DNA of 40,266 nucleotides, taken from the IMG/VR virus record IMGVR_UViG_3300035701_000101, positions 1 to 40,266 of that record, one strand, 5' to 3'. Numbering within the stretch: the first letter of the stretch is position 1; the number at the start of each line of letters is the position of its first letter. The notes under the pieces were generated by a model. The model was given only the letters and a program-made list of their open reading frames with translations, was not told where the DNA came from and did no database searches. This document shows positions 17,109 to 23,250 of the stretch, piece by piece. The DNA comes from a virus. The position numbers and the translations under genes are program-made.

Positions 17109-17959
17109 TTAAGCTCCTCCGTTCTCCAACCTAAGAAGGTAGGGTGACGAGGCACGTCGTAAGCTCCTTTGAGGAAGTACTTAACCTTAGCTATCTTGTT
17201 AAGATACTTAGCTTTATTAGCCCAGATCTCAGCCCTTTCAGCGTCACAGAATCCAGAGCCGCAGTCAAAGGTTACTTCTCCGTCTGTAACCACTAAAGCT
17301 CCTAAGTCTCCTCTTCTAATCTTACCTTCCTGATGGGAGCTTCGATGAGTATAACCTCGTTCGTCTTGCTTTGCCTCATTAGTATTATGCATCCTCTCTT
17401 TGAAGTCCACTACAACGAACTCGCTATCTGCAAATCGTTTGAGCTTGAGAAGACAACCTTCTCTAACAGTTGACCTCCCCATCTTATAAGGAGCCATAGA
17501 GTCTCTAAGTATGAGACCCTCATAACCTAAAGTAAGCATCTTCTCTTCAAACTCTTCAAGCTCTGCGAAGGTATGGATAAGCCGTTGGTTGAGTCTAACT
17601 ACTTGAGTGGAGTCTGGAACTATTAAAGCGTTCCTACGAAAGAAGGGCTCCGCTGGGTATTGAATATGATCAAAGACGTAGAACCCTACTATAGGCTCGC
17701 CGAACTCAGACATTACTCCTGACATTGTTGTTCGGTAGCAGAACTGATTAGTAGGTTCTCCTACAATAAGCTCCCCATCGAAGTAGTTGAGATGGCTAAA
17801 AGTCTTCTGAACATATCGATTAGGTATGGGTTTATTACTTCTACTATAAACTATTCCATCCCTTACTACAGCCCTAATCCCATCCAACTTAACAGAGGCC
17901 AAGCAGGGATAGACTAGTTTATTGAGATCTACATCAGCTGCTAACATTGGCCTAAACAT
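17105..17959 (-). CDS. ATP-dependent DNA ligase (284 aa)
   Basis: All core nucleotidyltransferase motifs are present. Motif I is K24-L-D-G-I-R29, where Lys24 takes the AMP. Motif III is YFDGELIVG, motif IV is YEGLILRD and motif V is LLKLKRF. A C-terminal OB-fold of about 100 residues follows. The size matches small phage ligases of the T7 and Chlorella virus class. It seals nicks during replication and recombination. The ATG is preceded by AAAGGAG. Confidence 0.9.
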   Translation of the reverse strand: MFRPMLAADVDLNKLVYPCLASVKLDGIRAVVRDGIVYSRSNKPIPNRYVQKTFSHLNYFDGELIVGEPTNQFCYRTTMSGVMSEFGEPIVGFYVFDHIQYPAEPFFRRNALIVPDSTQVVRLNQRLIHTFAELEEFEEKMLTLGYEGLILRDSMAPYKMGRSTVREGCLLKLKRFADSEFVVVDFKERMHNTNEAKQDERGYTHRSSHQEGKIRRGDLGALVVTDGEVTFDCGSGFCDAERAEIWANKAKYLNKIAKVKYFLKGAYDVPRHPTFLGWRTEELK

Positions 17960-17970
17960 TTAGTCTCCTT

Positions 17971-18531
17971 TCATTTATGCGTCACCAAGTTGAAGAACCT
18001 TTGCTCTAACTCAACCTCCTTCATCACGCCCGTGGTGTGATAGGTTACAAACCTTCCCTCACTTCTAACCCCGCGTATCTTAGTGCAGTCATGCTGTCCC
18101 TCGACGTAACAGGCCGCGCCTCGTAACCCAGGAACATTAACGTAAAGAGTGTCGACAACATCCCTAGTAAACCGCTCTTGCAGCAACGGTTTTCTATTCG
18201 CATCATCCAATACTCTTGCGAGTTTAGAGAGCCCCAGAACCTCTTTTGTAGGTACATATGCAATCGAAGCCACGAATTCGACTGGAAGAAGATGATGTGG
18301 GCAGAGTGACCACATTCGATGGCCTTTGAAGAGGATAAAATGACTATAGGCTTCTGGAAAGGTAGCATAGTTAATCTCCTTGTGGTTAAACATCTCGCAG
18401 AGGAAGCGAGAGTATCTTTCAGGAGTCTCCTCAAAGTTAGGATCTCTAGGATCGAGACCTAGACCCTTGATTATGAGCTCCACTCCCTTTTCGATCTGGT
18501 TTAGGTTGAACGTCTTCGTTTTGCTTGGCAT
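17971..18531 (-). CDS. folE: GTP cyclohydrolase I (186 aa)
   Basis: FolE opens GTP to 7,8-dihydroneopterin triphosphate, the first step of both folate and 7-deazaguanine synthesis. The zinc site is complete: C77-P-H-H80 in SLCPHHLLPVEF and C149 in GQHDCTKIRGV. The substrate loop (GLSKLARVLDDAN) also matches the family. The length is slightly below bacterial FolE (about 220 aa), mainly at the N-terminus. With QueD and QueE about 2 kb upstream in the same transcript, it most likely serves base modification. Confidence 0.9.
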   Translation of the reverse strand: MPSKTKTFNLNQIEKGVELIIKGLGLDPRDPNFEETPERYSRFLCEMFNHKEINYATFPEAYSHFILFKGHRMWSLCPHHLLPVEFVASIAYVPTKEVLGLSKLARVLDDANRKPLLQERFTRDVVDTLYVNVPGLRGAACYVEGQHDCTKIRGVRSEGRFVTYHTTGVMKEVELEQRFFNLVTHK

Positions 18532-18754
18532 TGATTAGTTTCCTTAAAGCCTGTAGGTACATCCATAGGTCGATGACTTCTTCCTCGATAGCGTTGAAGT
18601 AGAAGCCGATAGGGTAATCCTCTAAATCTCCTCCGTGTTCCCTAGCTCCCTCAACAAACTTGACAGTACTTTTAGCTAGGAAGCTTTGTTGAGCGGAGAT
18701 TAGAAATAGTCCATTCTTAGTTGATAACAATAAGCTTCTCTTCTTGCTCTTCAT
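18446..18754 (-). CDS. Possible MazG-like nucleotide pyrophosphohydrolase, 102 aa
   Basis: The middle reads FVEGAREHGGDLEDY, then FNAIEEEVIDLWMYLQAL. This resembles the EExxD helix of small MazG-type all-alpha NTP pyrophosphatases, which hydrolyse (d)NTPs. I can see only one of the two acidic motifs clearly, so the call is tentative. The C-terminal 28 residues are polar (KPDRKGSGAHNQG) and their DNA overlaps the FolE start by 86 bases. The start at 18754 is supported by AAAGGAG ten bases upstream. Confidence 0.4.
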   Translation of the reverse strand: MKSKKRSLLLSTKNGLFLISAQQSFLAKSTVKFVEGAREHGGDLEDYPIGFYFNAIEEEVIDLWMYLQALRKLINAKQNEDVQPKPDRKGSGAHNQGSRSRS

Positions 18755-19040
18755 CTTCTTCTATCTCCTTTCGTCTCTCTAGTATCTCTACGAAGTCCTT
18801 CTTAAGCTTATCCCATCGGAACTGACACTCACCTTGAGTCTTAAAGTGGGTCTTCTGGATATCATTAGTCCACTTGTTGAGTATAGCGATAACCCAACAG
18901 CTACGGCCTTCATGATAATGACTACCTAAGAAGAACCAATACTTCATTCCCTCGAAGCGTTGGTCGATAATCATCTCGAGACGATCGGTTTTAAGAGCTA
19001 TCTTAGCCTCTCTACGCTTCTTGCCATGATTACTGGCCAT
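18717..19040 (-). CDS. Unknown charged protein, 107 aa
   Basis: A basic N-terminus (NHGKKRREAK) is followed by a beta-rich aromatic middle (MKYWFFLGSHYHEGRSCWVI). A Lys/Glu coiled-coil C-terminus comes last (ILERRKEIEEDEEQEEKLIV). The ATG follows GGGAGG and overlaps the preceding zinc-ribbon gene by 11 bases. No family is recognised. Confidence 0.55.
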   Translation of the reverse strand: MASNHGKKRREAKIALKTDRLEMIIDQRFEGMKYWFFLGSHYHEGRSCWVIAILNKWTNDIQKTHFKTQGECQFRWDKLKKDFVEILERRKEIEEDEEQEEKLIVIN

Positions 19041-19278
19041 AGAACCTCCCTTGGAGAATCCTAGGATCTACGAAAGTAGGCTTAGCCATAGCTAGTATCT
19101 GTAGATTGATGGTCTTCCTACACAGAGGGTTAGCACAGAAGAAGCTTATAGCTTGATTACCTCCTAGGTTAAACTCTCTTGCCCCTATTATAAGAGGGTC
19201 AGCCTCGCAGTAAGGGCATACGCCACTAAGGGCCATCTTTGGAGCTTCCTGAACAAAATCGTTGGTATTATCATTCAT
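19030..19278 (-). CDS. Zinc-ribbon protein, 82 aa
   Basis: I place the start at 19278 (MNDNTNDFV). It forms an ATGA overlap with the upstream stop and has GGAG eight bases before it. The motifs CPYCEADP and FFCANPLCRK make a CxxC...CxxxxC ribbon, suggesting one bound zinc. The rest is hydrophobic strand and loop. It could be a small nucleic-acid or RNA-polymerase-binding protein. Function unknown. Confidence 0.6.
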   Translation of the reverse strand: MNDNTNDFVQEAPKMALSGVCPYCEADPLIIGAREFNLGGNQAISFFCANPLCRKTINLQILAMAKPTFVDPRILQGRFYGQ

Positions 19279-19523
19279 TGTAGCTTCTCCTCTAACCAAG
19301 TTAGGGTATCTATAGCTAGCTGCAATGGAACATCCAACGCATGGCTAGCTAACAATTTAGTATGATGTCGGAGTACTCTTTGGAGATACTCCTTAGCTAT
19401 ATTGATTTCGTTAGTCTCTAGCTCGCAAGTCGAGCAGTTAAATCCCTCTAAAACTCCATGTCTACACCCTCCTGTAGGAGGCTCGTTCGGAGGTAGTATC
19501 GCACCGGTCAATCCATCTCTCAT
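19275..19523 (-). CDS. Small Cys-containing protein, 82 aa
   Basis: A Pro/Gly-rich N-terminus carries CRHGVLEGFNCSTCELE, a possible metal knuckle of Cys, His and CxxC. A helix-rich C-terminus follows (LRHHTKLLASHALDV, LTWLEEKLQ). It is translated together with the zinc-ribbon gene downstream and lies directly after queE, from which it is eight bases away. No family is recognised. Confidence 0.55.
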   Translation of the reverse strand: MRDGLTGAILPPNEPPTGGCRHGVLEGFNCSTCELETNEINIAKEYLQRVLRHHTKLLASHALDVPLQLAIDTLTWLEEKLQ

Positions 19524-19531
19524 AAAGCTCC

Positions 19532-20242
19532 TTATAAGATGTTGAGATACTTATGCAGTTGAGCGTTGTATCTCCAATTAGGATGATCCTTTAGGATCTC
19601 CATACAGGCCCGAGAGCTTTCATCATCGAAGCCTGTTGCTGGGTTAATAGGAGATACAAAGACACGAGGATGTCGAAGAAAGATGTCAGGGATGCAAGCT
19701 TGAGTATGCTGATCCACTAAAAGCCTTAGCTCATCAGCCCTAGTTATAATTGTTGGTAGATACCCTTGCTTTGGACTACAAGCTACGTAAGGGTACTTAA
19801 CGAACACTGGGATGGGATAGCAACCGTTGGTCTCGATATGCATAGTTACATTCATATCGAGAAGCTTACGGTTGAGTTCCTGCAAAGCTGGTATATTATG
19901 AAGCATCATTGGTTCTCCGCCTGTGATAACGCACCATTTGATACCTTTACCAGCTTTGGACTCCATATCTCGAAGTACTGCGTGGACGGTCATCTTCTCG
20001 TGACAGTTGAAGTCGGTATCGCATAGGAACTTTAAGCCGTCCCAACTAGTACAGATCTCAGCCTCTGAGCCTGTTCGTGTAGAGCTTCCTGGAACTATTC
20101 CAGAAAGGCATGCTCCTTTATTCTTCCTACCAACATTACACCCAGCCAACCGTAGGAAGTACATCGGAGTCCCTGTATGGAACCCTTCTCCTTTGAGACT
20201 ATAGAAAGTCTCAGCTACGTTAAAGATTAGCTCTTCAGACAT
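19532..20242 (-). CDS. queE: 7-carboxy-7-deazaguanine synthase, radical SAM (236 aa)
   Basis: QueE converts 6-carboxytetrahydropterin to 7-carboxy-7-deazaguanine (CDG). Family motifs are FYSLKGEGFHTGTP, RLAGCNVG (C35), FLCDTDF (C74) and the SAM-binding TGGEP (107-111). The cluster cysteines are unusual. The residue three before C74 is Lys, so the middle ligand must be C45 or, more likely, C64 in CTSWDGLKFLCDTD. I start the gene at 20242 (MSEELIF) because AAAGGAGG lies seven bases upstream; a frame extension to 20275 has no such site. Confidence 0.88.
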   Translation of the reverse strand: MSEELIFNVAETFYSLKGEGFHTGTPMYFLRLAGCNVGRKNKGACLSGIVPGSSTRTGSEAEICTSWDGLKFLCDTDFNCHEKMTVHAVLRDMESKAGKGIKWCVITGGEPMMLHNIPALQELNRKLLDMNVTMHIETNGCYPIPVFVKYPYVACSPKQGYLPTIITRADELRLLVDQHTQACIPDIFLRHPRVFVSPINPATGFDDESSRACMEILKDHPNWRYNAQLHKYLNIL

Positions 20243-20258
20243 TCGATCGCCTCCTTTA

Positions 20259-20675
20259 TCATAGTCTTTTATCAAACTCCTCTCTTGTTAGCGAAACGTG
20301 TGAAGTACAAGTTTCCTCCAACTCCAACTTCGACCAGGTAAAGCTAGCTGAGGTCGTTAGCCACATCCCTATAGCATATAGTAGATTCTCGCTAGTAGGG
20401 TAGAAGTCGTCGGTGAATATATCTACCTTATTATGAGAAGGTAGAGTTGGGAACTGCCAATAAGTTCCCAGATGTCTATGATCTAACATCGCGATCAAAG
20501 GTTTGACAACCCTACTAAGGTCTGCGTAATCCATAACAAACCCCGTGTAGCTATCTGGGATTCCCTCTACGCAAACGTGTAGAACCCAGCTATGCCCATG
20601 TAGTCTAGAACACTTACCTGGATGCCTGGGTAATACATGTGAGGCTTCGAATCGAAAGGTCTTACGAAGTTCCAT
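20259..20675 (-). CDS. queD: 6-carboxytetrahydropterin synthase (138 aa)
   Basis: QueD turns dihydroneopterin triphosphate from FolE into 6-carboxy-tetrahydropterin. The zinc histidines are H13 (FEASHVLP) and H26/H28 (SRLHGHSW). The catalytic C22 sits in GKCSRLHGH, the Asp-His pair in LDHRHLG, and the substrate glutamate in LELEETCTSHV. PTSENLL also matches the family. It is complete and of normal length. It runs straight into queE with 16 bases between, and its start overlaps the end of the zinc-finger gene upstream. Confidence 0.92.
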   Translation of the reverse strand: MELRKTFRFEASHVLPRHPGKCSRLHGHSWVLHVCVEGIPDSYTGFVMDYADLSRVVKPLIAMLDHRHLGTYWQFPTLPSHNKVDIFTDDFYPTSENLLYAIGMWLTTSASFTWSKLELEETCTSHVSLTREEFDKRL

Positions 20676-21201
20676 GCTTCATCTCCTTCTTATGCGTGAG
20701 TGCAAACGCCAACTTCGCCGCGTGATATTCAATATCCTTATTTGCCTTGCGGATGCAGTCGCGGTGATAATGTACGTGCCACGCCCATGTCCGAGTATCT
20801 TTCTCCTTAGAAGCAAGGCGCTTAATTTCAGCGGATTTATGTTCATCCATAAGAACGGCGCTTCGCACTTCTGCTTCTTCCCGCGTTGCAAAGACATCGG
20901 ACTGACTAAGATTCCAGTACGATGAACTACCCGGAATTGTGGAGTGGTACTCAATAATATTCTGGTTAATTTGCATTCCAGTAATCATCAACGAACGAAC
21001 TTCTATGTCGTAGTCGTATGATTTTACAGCCCCGGGCCAACTTCCTCCGGAGCAACCGGCGCAGTCGATGGTTAATTCTGTTCCGTCACCCAGGATTACC
21101 TTTAGGTATTTCGTTCCAAAGCAATCGGGACACTCTATGAACTTCTCAGTATTTTGAGCACGGGCGTGCCATACCGTGTCGCCTATGTTGAATCGGGTCA
21201 T
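20662..21201 (-). CDS. Zinc-finger protein with GC-richer codons, 179 aa
   Basis: The start at 21201 (MTRFNIGDTVWHA) has AAGGAGGGAGC directly before it and an ATGA overlap with the upstream stop. Residues about 26-55 hold IECPDCFGTKYL and DCAGCSGGS, a DnaJ-like pair of CxxC knuckles. The rest is helical and rich in Arg, Lys and His. Codon use (CGC, GCC, GCG) differs from the AGA/CTA-rich neighbours, which suggests a different origin. Function unknown. Confidence 0.6.
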   Translation of the reverse strand: MTRFNIGDTVWHARAQNTEKFIECPDCFGTKYLKVILGDGTELTIDCAGCSGGSWPGAVKSYDYDIEVRSLMITGMQINQNIIEYHSTIPGSSSYWNLSQSDVFATREEAEVRSAVLMDEHKSAEIKRLASKEKDTRTWAWHVHYHRDCIRKANKDIEYHAAKLAFALTHKKEMKHGTS

Positions 21202-21443
21202 GCTCCCTCCTTGGGCCGTACCGCAAGCCACGCCCGCACCAACTCCGGAGAACCCCAGCAGAGCCCAGGAATCTCGTTGCAGCAGTAGCGTACGATCTCG
21301 GGCAGCACCGCTAGGTTGTCATCGTCCGCACGCTGGACAGCCTCCGTTAGGTCGTTGGACAGGACCGCATGGAGAAAGTCTCCGCTTGGACAGTGCTGGT
21401 CTACATAACGGCGGAACTCTGCTATAACACTTTGCTTGATCAT
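21198..21443 (-). CDS. Conserved phage-type protein, 81 aa
   Basis: The pattern PSGDFLHAVLSNDLTEAV, then VLPEIVRYCCNEIP, then WGSPELVRAWL resembles small proteins I recall from many unrelated phages, where FLxAVLxNxLxEA and CxGSPxxVxxWL are the constant parts. Their role is unknown. The DNA is clearly GC-richer than the flanking operon. AAGGAG stands five bases before the ATG. Confidence 0.6.
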   Translation of the reverse strand: MIKQSVIAEFRRYVDQHCPSGDFLHAVLSNDLTEAVQRADDDNLAVLPEIVRYCCNEIPGLCWGSPELVRAWLAVRPKEGA

Positions 21444-21452
21444 AATTGCTCC

Positions 21453-21632
21453 TTATATGAGGCGTAACTTACTAATATCTACTTTACATATTCGTAGTAC
21501 GGTAATCCCGTTGATATGGACATAGAGTTTATACTTATCCTTGAATCCAAGTTCTTGCTGAAGTTCTATCTCTATTATATCATCTACTTCAGCAATTCCA
21601 TCTATCTGTTCAGTTTCTTTTATTATCTTCAT
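21453..21632 (-). CDS. Small protein, 59 aa, after hairpin element
   Basis: I place the start at 21632 (MKIIKETEQIDG), which has GGAGG five bases upstream. The frame extends further upstream into the hairpin element, but that part is unlikely to be translated. The protein is acidic, then beta-rich (YKLYVHINGITVLRICKV). Codon use here returns to the AT-richer style of the operon. No family is recognised. Confidence 0.5.
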   Translation of the reverse strand: MKIIKETEQIDGIAEVDDIIEIELQQELGFKDKYKLYVHINGITVLRICKVDISKLRLI

Positions 21633-21642
21633 CTCATCCTCC

Positions 21643-21740
21643 ATTCGCGGGTTGCTGGCCAGTGGATCTAGCCACTTAACGGTTTGCGTGATCAGGATAG
21701 CCACCGCTTGCGCAACTATCCGTAGCAACCCGCTTCTGCC
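21643..21740 (-). repeat. GC-rich inverted-repeat element, copy 1
   Basis: Arms GCGGGTTGCT (21647-21656) and AGCAACCCGC (21724-21733) form a perfect 10-bp stem. Inside are two smaller hairpins: AGTGG/CCACT at 21661-21676, and GGATAG/CTATCC. The flanks ATTC and TTCTGCC and the arms recur in copy 2, while the interior differs. On the minus strand the element ends a few bases before the SD and ATG of the 59-aa gene, so it would sit in that gene's leader. Confidence 0.65.
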
Positions 21741-21811
21741 TTGCGGCATTCTCATACCGCTGTGCTGTGATCCGGGCCGGGGTCGCCGTCACCCTGCGCC
21801 TCCATACTTGA

Positions 21812-21892
21812 ATTCGCGGGTTGCTGGCCCAGACTTGGCCATAAAGGGCTGTACGGCGCGTCAGCACTCCGTAGCAGCAACCCGCTTCTGCC
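21812..21892 (-). repeat. GC-rich inverted-repeat element, copy 2
   Basis: The arms GCGGGTTGCT (21816-21825) and AGCAACCCGC (21876-21885) are identical to those of copy 1, as are the flanks ATTC and TTCTGCC. The interior is shorter and unrelated apart from GGCC next to the left arm and the bases ACGGA/TCCGT near the right. An inner stem TGGCC/GGCCA is possible. On the minus strand it is followed by an ATGGAGG resembling the one after copy 1. Confidence 0.65.
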
Positions 21893-21918
21893 CCTCTCAA
21901 ATGGGGCATATTCATTAT

Positions 21919-22119
21919 CTACTCCCACAATACCAACTCTCTATGCTCTTTAATAAGATGCCTCCAAAAGCTTGAGGCGATCGACTCAATATAATCTTTG
22001 AGGTTGATACCTCTCCCATGCCATAGACCAAATATCATTCCACATGCCTCACACTCGATATGGCCTACTCTTCGTCTAGTTATTCCCTGCTCGAGTTTGT
22101 GCTCTTCTTTCCGCTGCAT
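21919..22119 (-). CDS. C2H2-like zinc-binding protein, 66 aa
   Basis: CEACGMIFGLWHG supplies a CxxC pair, and FWRHLIKEHREL an HxxxxH pair about 27 residues later, the spacing of a long C2H2 finger. The N-terminus is basic (MQRKEEHKLEQGITRRR). AGGAAGACGCAA precedes the ATG. The first 44 bases overlap, in another frame, the end of the 44-aa membrane peptide gene. Likely nucleic-acid binding; the target is unknown. Confidence 0.6.
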   Translation of the reverse strand: MQRKEEHKLEQGITRRRVGHIECEACGMIFGLWHGRGINLKDYIESIASSFWRHLIKEHRELVLWE

Positions 22120-22210
22120 TTGCGTCTTCCTTTCTTTGTCGTTTGATGTTTTTGCTTTCCAATATCCATATCAACATTAACCAACCAGCGACGATTCCTA
22201 CTATCAACAT
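22076..22210 (-). CDS. Small membrane peptide, 44 aa
   Basis: The reading frame from ATG at 22210 gives MLIVGIVAGWLMLIWILES, a convincing single transmembrane helix. A very basic cytoplasmic-type tail follows (KNIKRQRKEDANAAERR). GAGG lies ten bases upstream. It overlaps the zinc-finger gene in another frame. Such single-pass peptides in phage early regions often act on host membranes or superinfection. It is preceded by a long structured leader. Confidence 0.5.
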   Translation of the reverse strand: MLIVGIVAGWLMLIWILESKNIKRQRKEDANAAERRAQTRAGNN

Positions 22211-22228
22211 AGCTTTCAGCCCTCGCTA

Positions 22229-22319
22229 GGCTACTCAAGTTGCTTAGAGGAGGTCTCCTGCGTTGGACTCAGCTGTACTAGCTCCGGCACGGTTGACTTG
22301 GTCTCCTACTTGAGTAGCC
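22229..22319 (-). ncRNA. Structured leader element closed by a perfect 12-bp stem
   Basis: GGCTACTCAAGT (22229-22240) and ACTTGAGTAGCC (22308-22319) pair perfectly and enclose 67 bases. Inside, read on the minus strand, AGGAGACC occurs twice; this is the same SD sequence used before many genes of this operon. An inner AGCT/AGCT hairpin is also possible. It could be a cis-acting regulatory RNA for the membrane peptide gene. It also contains a GTG-started 19-codon frame ending in the closing stem. No known riboswitch class fits. Confidence 0.45.
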
Positions 22320-22327
22320 CAGTGAAG

Positions 22328-22358
22328 GCTGAGAGAGGTCTAGGGAACCTCTCTCAGC
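22328..22358 (-). terminator. Strong hairpin after the DUF669-like gene
   Basis: GCTGAGAGAGGT and ACCTCTCTCAGC form a perfect 12-bp stem with a 7-base loop, 27 bases after the stop of the gene at 22385. No run of T follows on either strand. It is therefore either a weak or factor-assisted terminator, or an RNA-processing and stability element that works with the adjoining structured leader. Confidence 0.5.
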
Positions 22359-22384
22359 AGCCCACTAAACAGTACGCAGTAGAT

Positions 22385-22783
22385 CTACTGTCCAGCGGGT
22401 TTCCCTTCTGCCAGCGACCTGATACCGTAAGGAGGAATCTCCATTCGAGTCTCTCCTTTATACTGCTTGTGAAGAACCTTCACATAGCACTCACCGTCGG
22501 TCAAAAGCTCAGGATCGTGGCCGTTTGGTAGGATGCCTTTGCCTATTGCGATGTAGTAAGCCTTTAACTTGGCCAGGGCTTGAGGTTGGAGACTGCAATG
22601 GTCCAGAATCGAAGCTCCTACAAGAGGTTCTTCCTGAACCAAGAGCTGCATAAAAGCGCAAGGCTCACCAGACTCCTTTGAAGGAGCCTCTGTGACCTTC
22701 GCGACTCGGATGTGATACCAATCCTCGGGAAGAGCCTCTCCCCACTTCTGAACAGCGTCCATGTTATCGTTATGTACACTCAT
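22385..22783 (-). CDS. DUF669-like phage protein, possible ssDNA-binding (132 aa)
   Basis: The pattern WYHIRVAKVTEAPSKESGEP, then a central helix LAKLKAYYIAIGKGI, then GECYVKVLHKQYKGETRMEI recalls phage DUF669 proteins. These are commonly encoded beside the Sak4-type ATPase and a RecB-like nuclease, as here, and are thought to bind single-stranded DNA. The assignment rests on this pattern and on the neighbourhood. Its start forms an ATGA overlap with the gene upstream. Confidence 0.45.
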   Translation of the reverse strand: MSVHNDNMDAVQKWGEALPEDWYHIRVAKVTEAPSKESGEPCAFMQLLVQEEPLVGASILDHCSLQPQALAKLKAYYIAIGKGILPNGHDPELLTDGECYVKVLHKQYKGETRMEIPPYGIRSLAEGKPAGQ

Positions 22784-22977
22784 CTTCCTTTTCTCCTTTG
22801 TTGGATTAACTGCTGAACTTCCTTTCTTACAACGTTGAGGATGACTGGCTCGAAGCTTGTGATAGCTATATCATACTGAACGGACTTGGTCTGAAAACCT
22901 CCATGGCCGTCCGTTACGCATATCTTTATATTCGGCCAATCATCTTGGATGGTGATACCAATTTGCGATTGAGCCAT
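22780..22977 (-). CDS. Unknown protein, 65 aa
   Basis: The first half is beta-like (IGITIQDDWPNIKICVTD), and the end is a basic helix (VVRKEVQQLIQQRRKGR). AAAGGAG stands before the ATG. It is the middle gene of a coupled set with the DUF669-like protein. No family is recognised. Confidence 0.55.
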   Translation of the reverse strand: MAQSQIGITIQDDWPNIKICVTDGHGGFQTKSVQYDIAITSFEPVILNVVRKEVQQLIQQRRKGR

Positions 22978-22991
22978 TGGAAGCTCCTTTG

Positions 22992-23237
22992 TTAGGGTAT
23001 ATCAGGGTCTTTACAACCGTGAACCTTTTGCCAGGCTTTGGCTGCTTCTGCGTGATTAAGAACAGCTTGAATAAGTTTCTCTTGCTGTCCTCCTATTTCG
23101 TCGAGAGTCTCTGCATAGTAACGCAGAACGTAGGGCATGTAAGCATCTTTAGCCCTGAATAACATAACCGGTTCATCTTCAGCTATTAGTCCTGCTGGAT
23201 CTTGAATCCGGTTGTAGTCTTCTCTAGCATGCTTCAT
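22992..23237 (-). CDS. Conserved phage-type protein, 81 aa
   Basis: The pattern DYNRIQDPAGLIAEDEPVML, then FRAKD, then a long helix ending AAKAWQKVHGCKDPD resembles small phage and prophage proteins with the constant core NRIQDP...DEPVFL.R.QD. Their function is unknown to me. AAAGGAGG precedes the ATG. It follows the RecA-like gene by 13 bases. Confidence 0.55.
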   Translation of the reverse strand: MKHAREDYNRIQDPAGLIAEDEPVMLFRAKDAYMPYVLRYYAETLDEIGGQQEKLIQAVLNHAEAAKAWQKVHGCKDPDIP

Positions 23238-23250
23238 TAGACCTCCTTTG

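Larger units (their letters stand above)
21633..21918. other. Gene-free stretch holding the two hairpin elements
   Basis: These 286 bases contain no convincing gene. The two hairpin elements fill most of it. Between them (21741-21811) is GC-rich sequence that could encode only a 17-codon peptide on the minus strand behind ATGGAGG. The longer open frames across it use the hairpin arms as codons and have no ribosome site. Confidence 0.55.

Noticed and set aside
21643-21892. tRNA genes or integron attC sites for the two hairpin elements
   Set aside because: The closing stems are 9-10 bp, there is no T-loop or anticodon arm in register, and the arms do not match the RYYYAAC/GTTRRRY pattern of attC.
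22328-22358. AGAGGTTCCCTAGACCTCT on the minus strand resembles the start of a preQ1-I riboswitch
   Set aside because: The two halves form a plain perfect 12-bp hairpin and there is no A-rich tail to make the pseudoknot; the downstream gene is not a queuosine gene.
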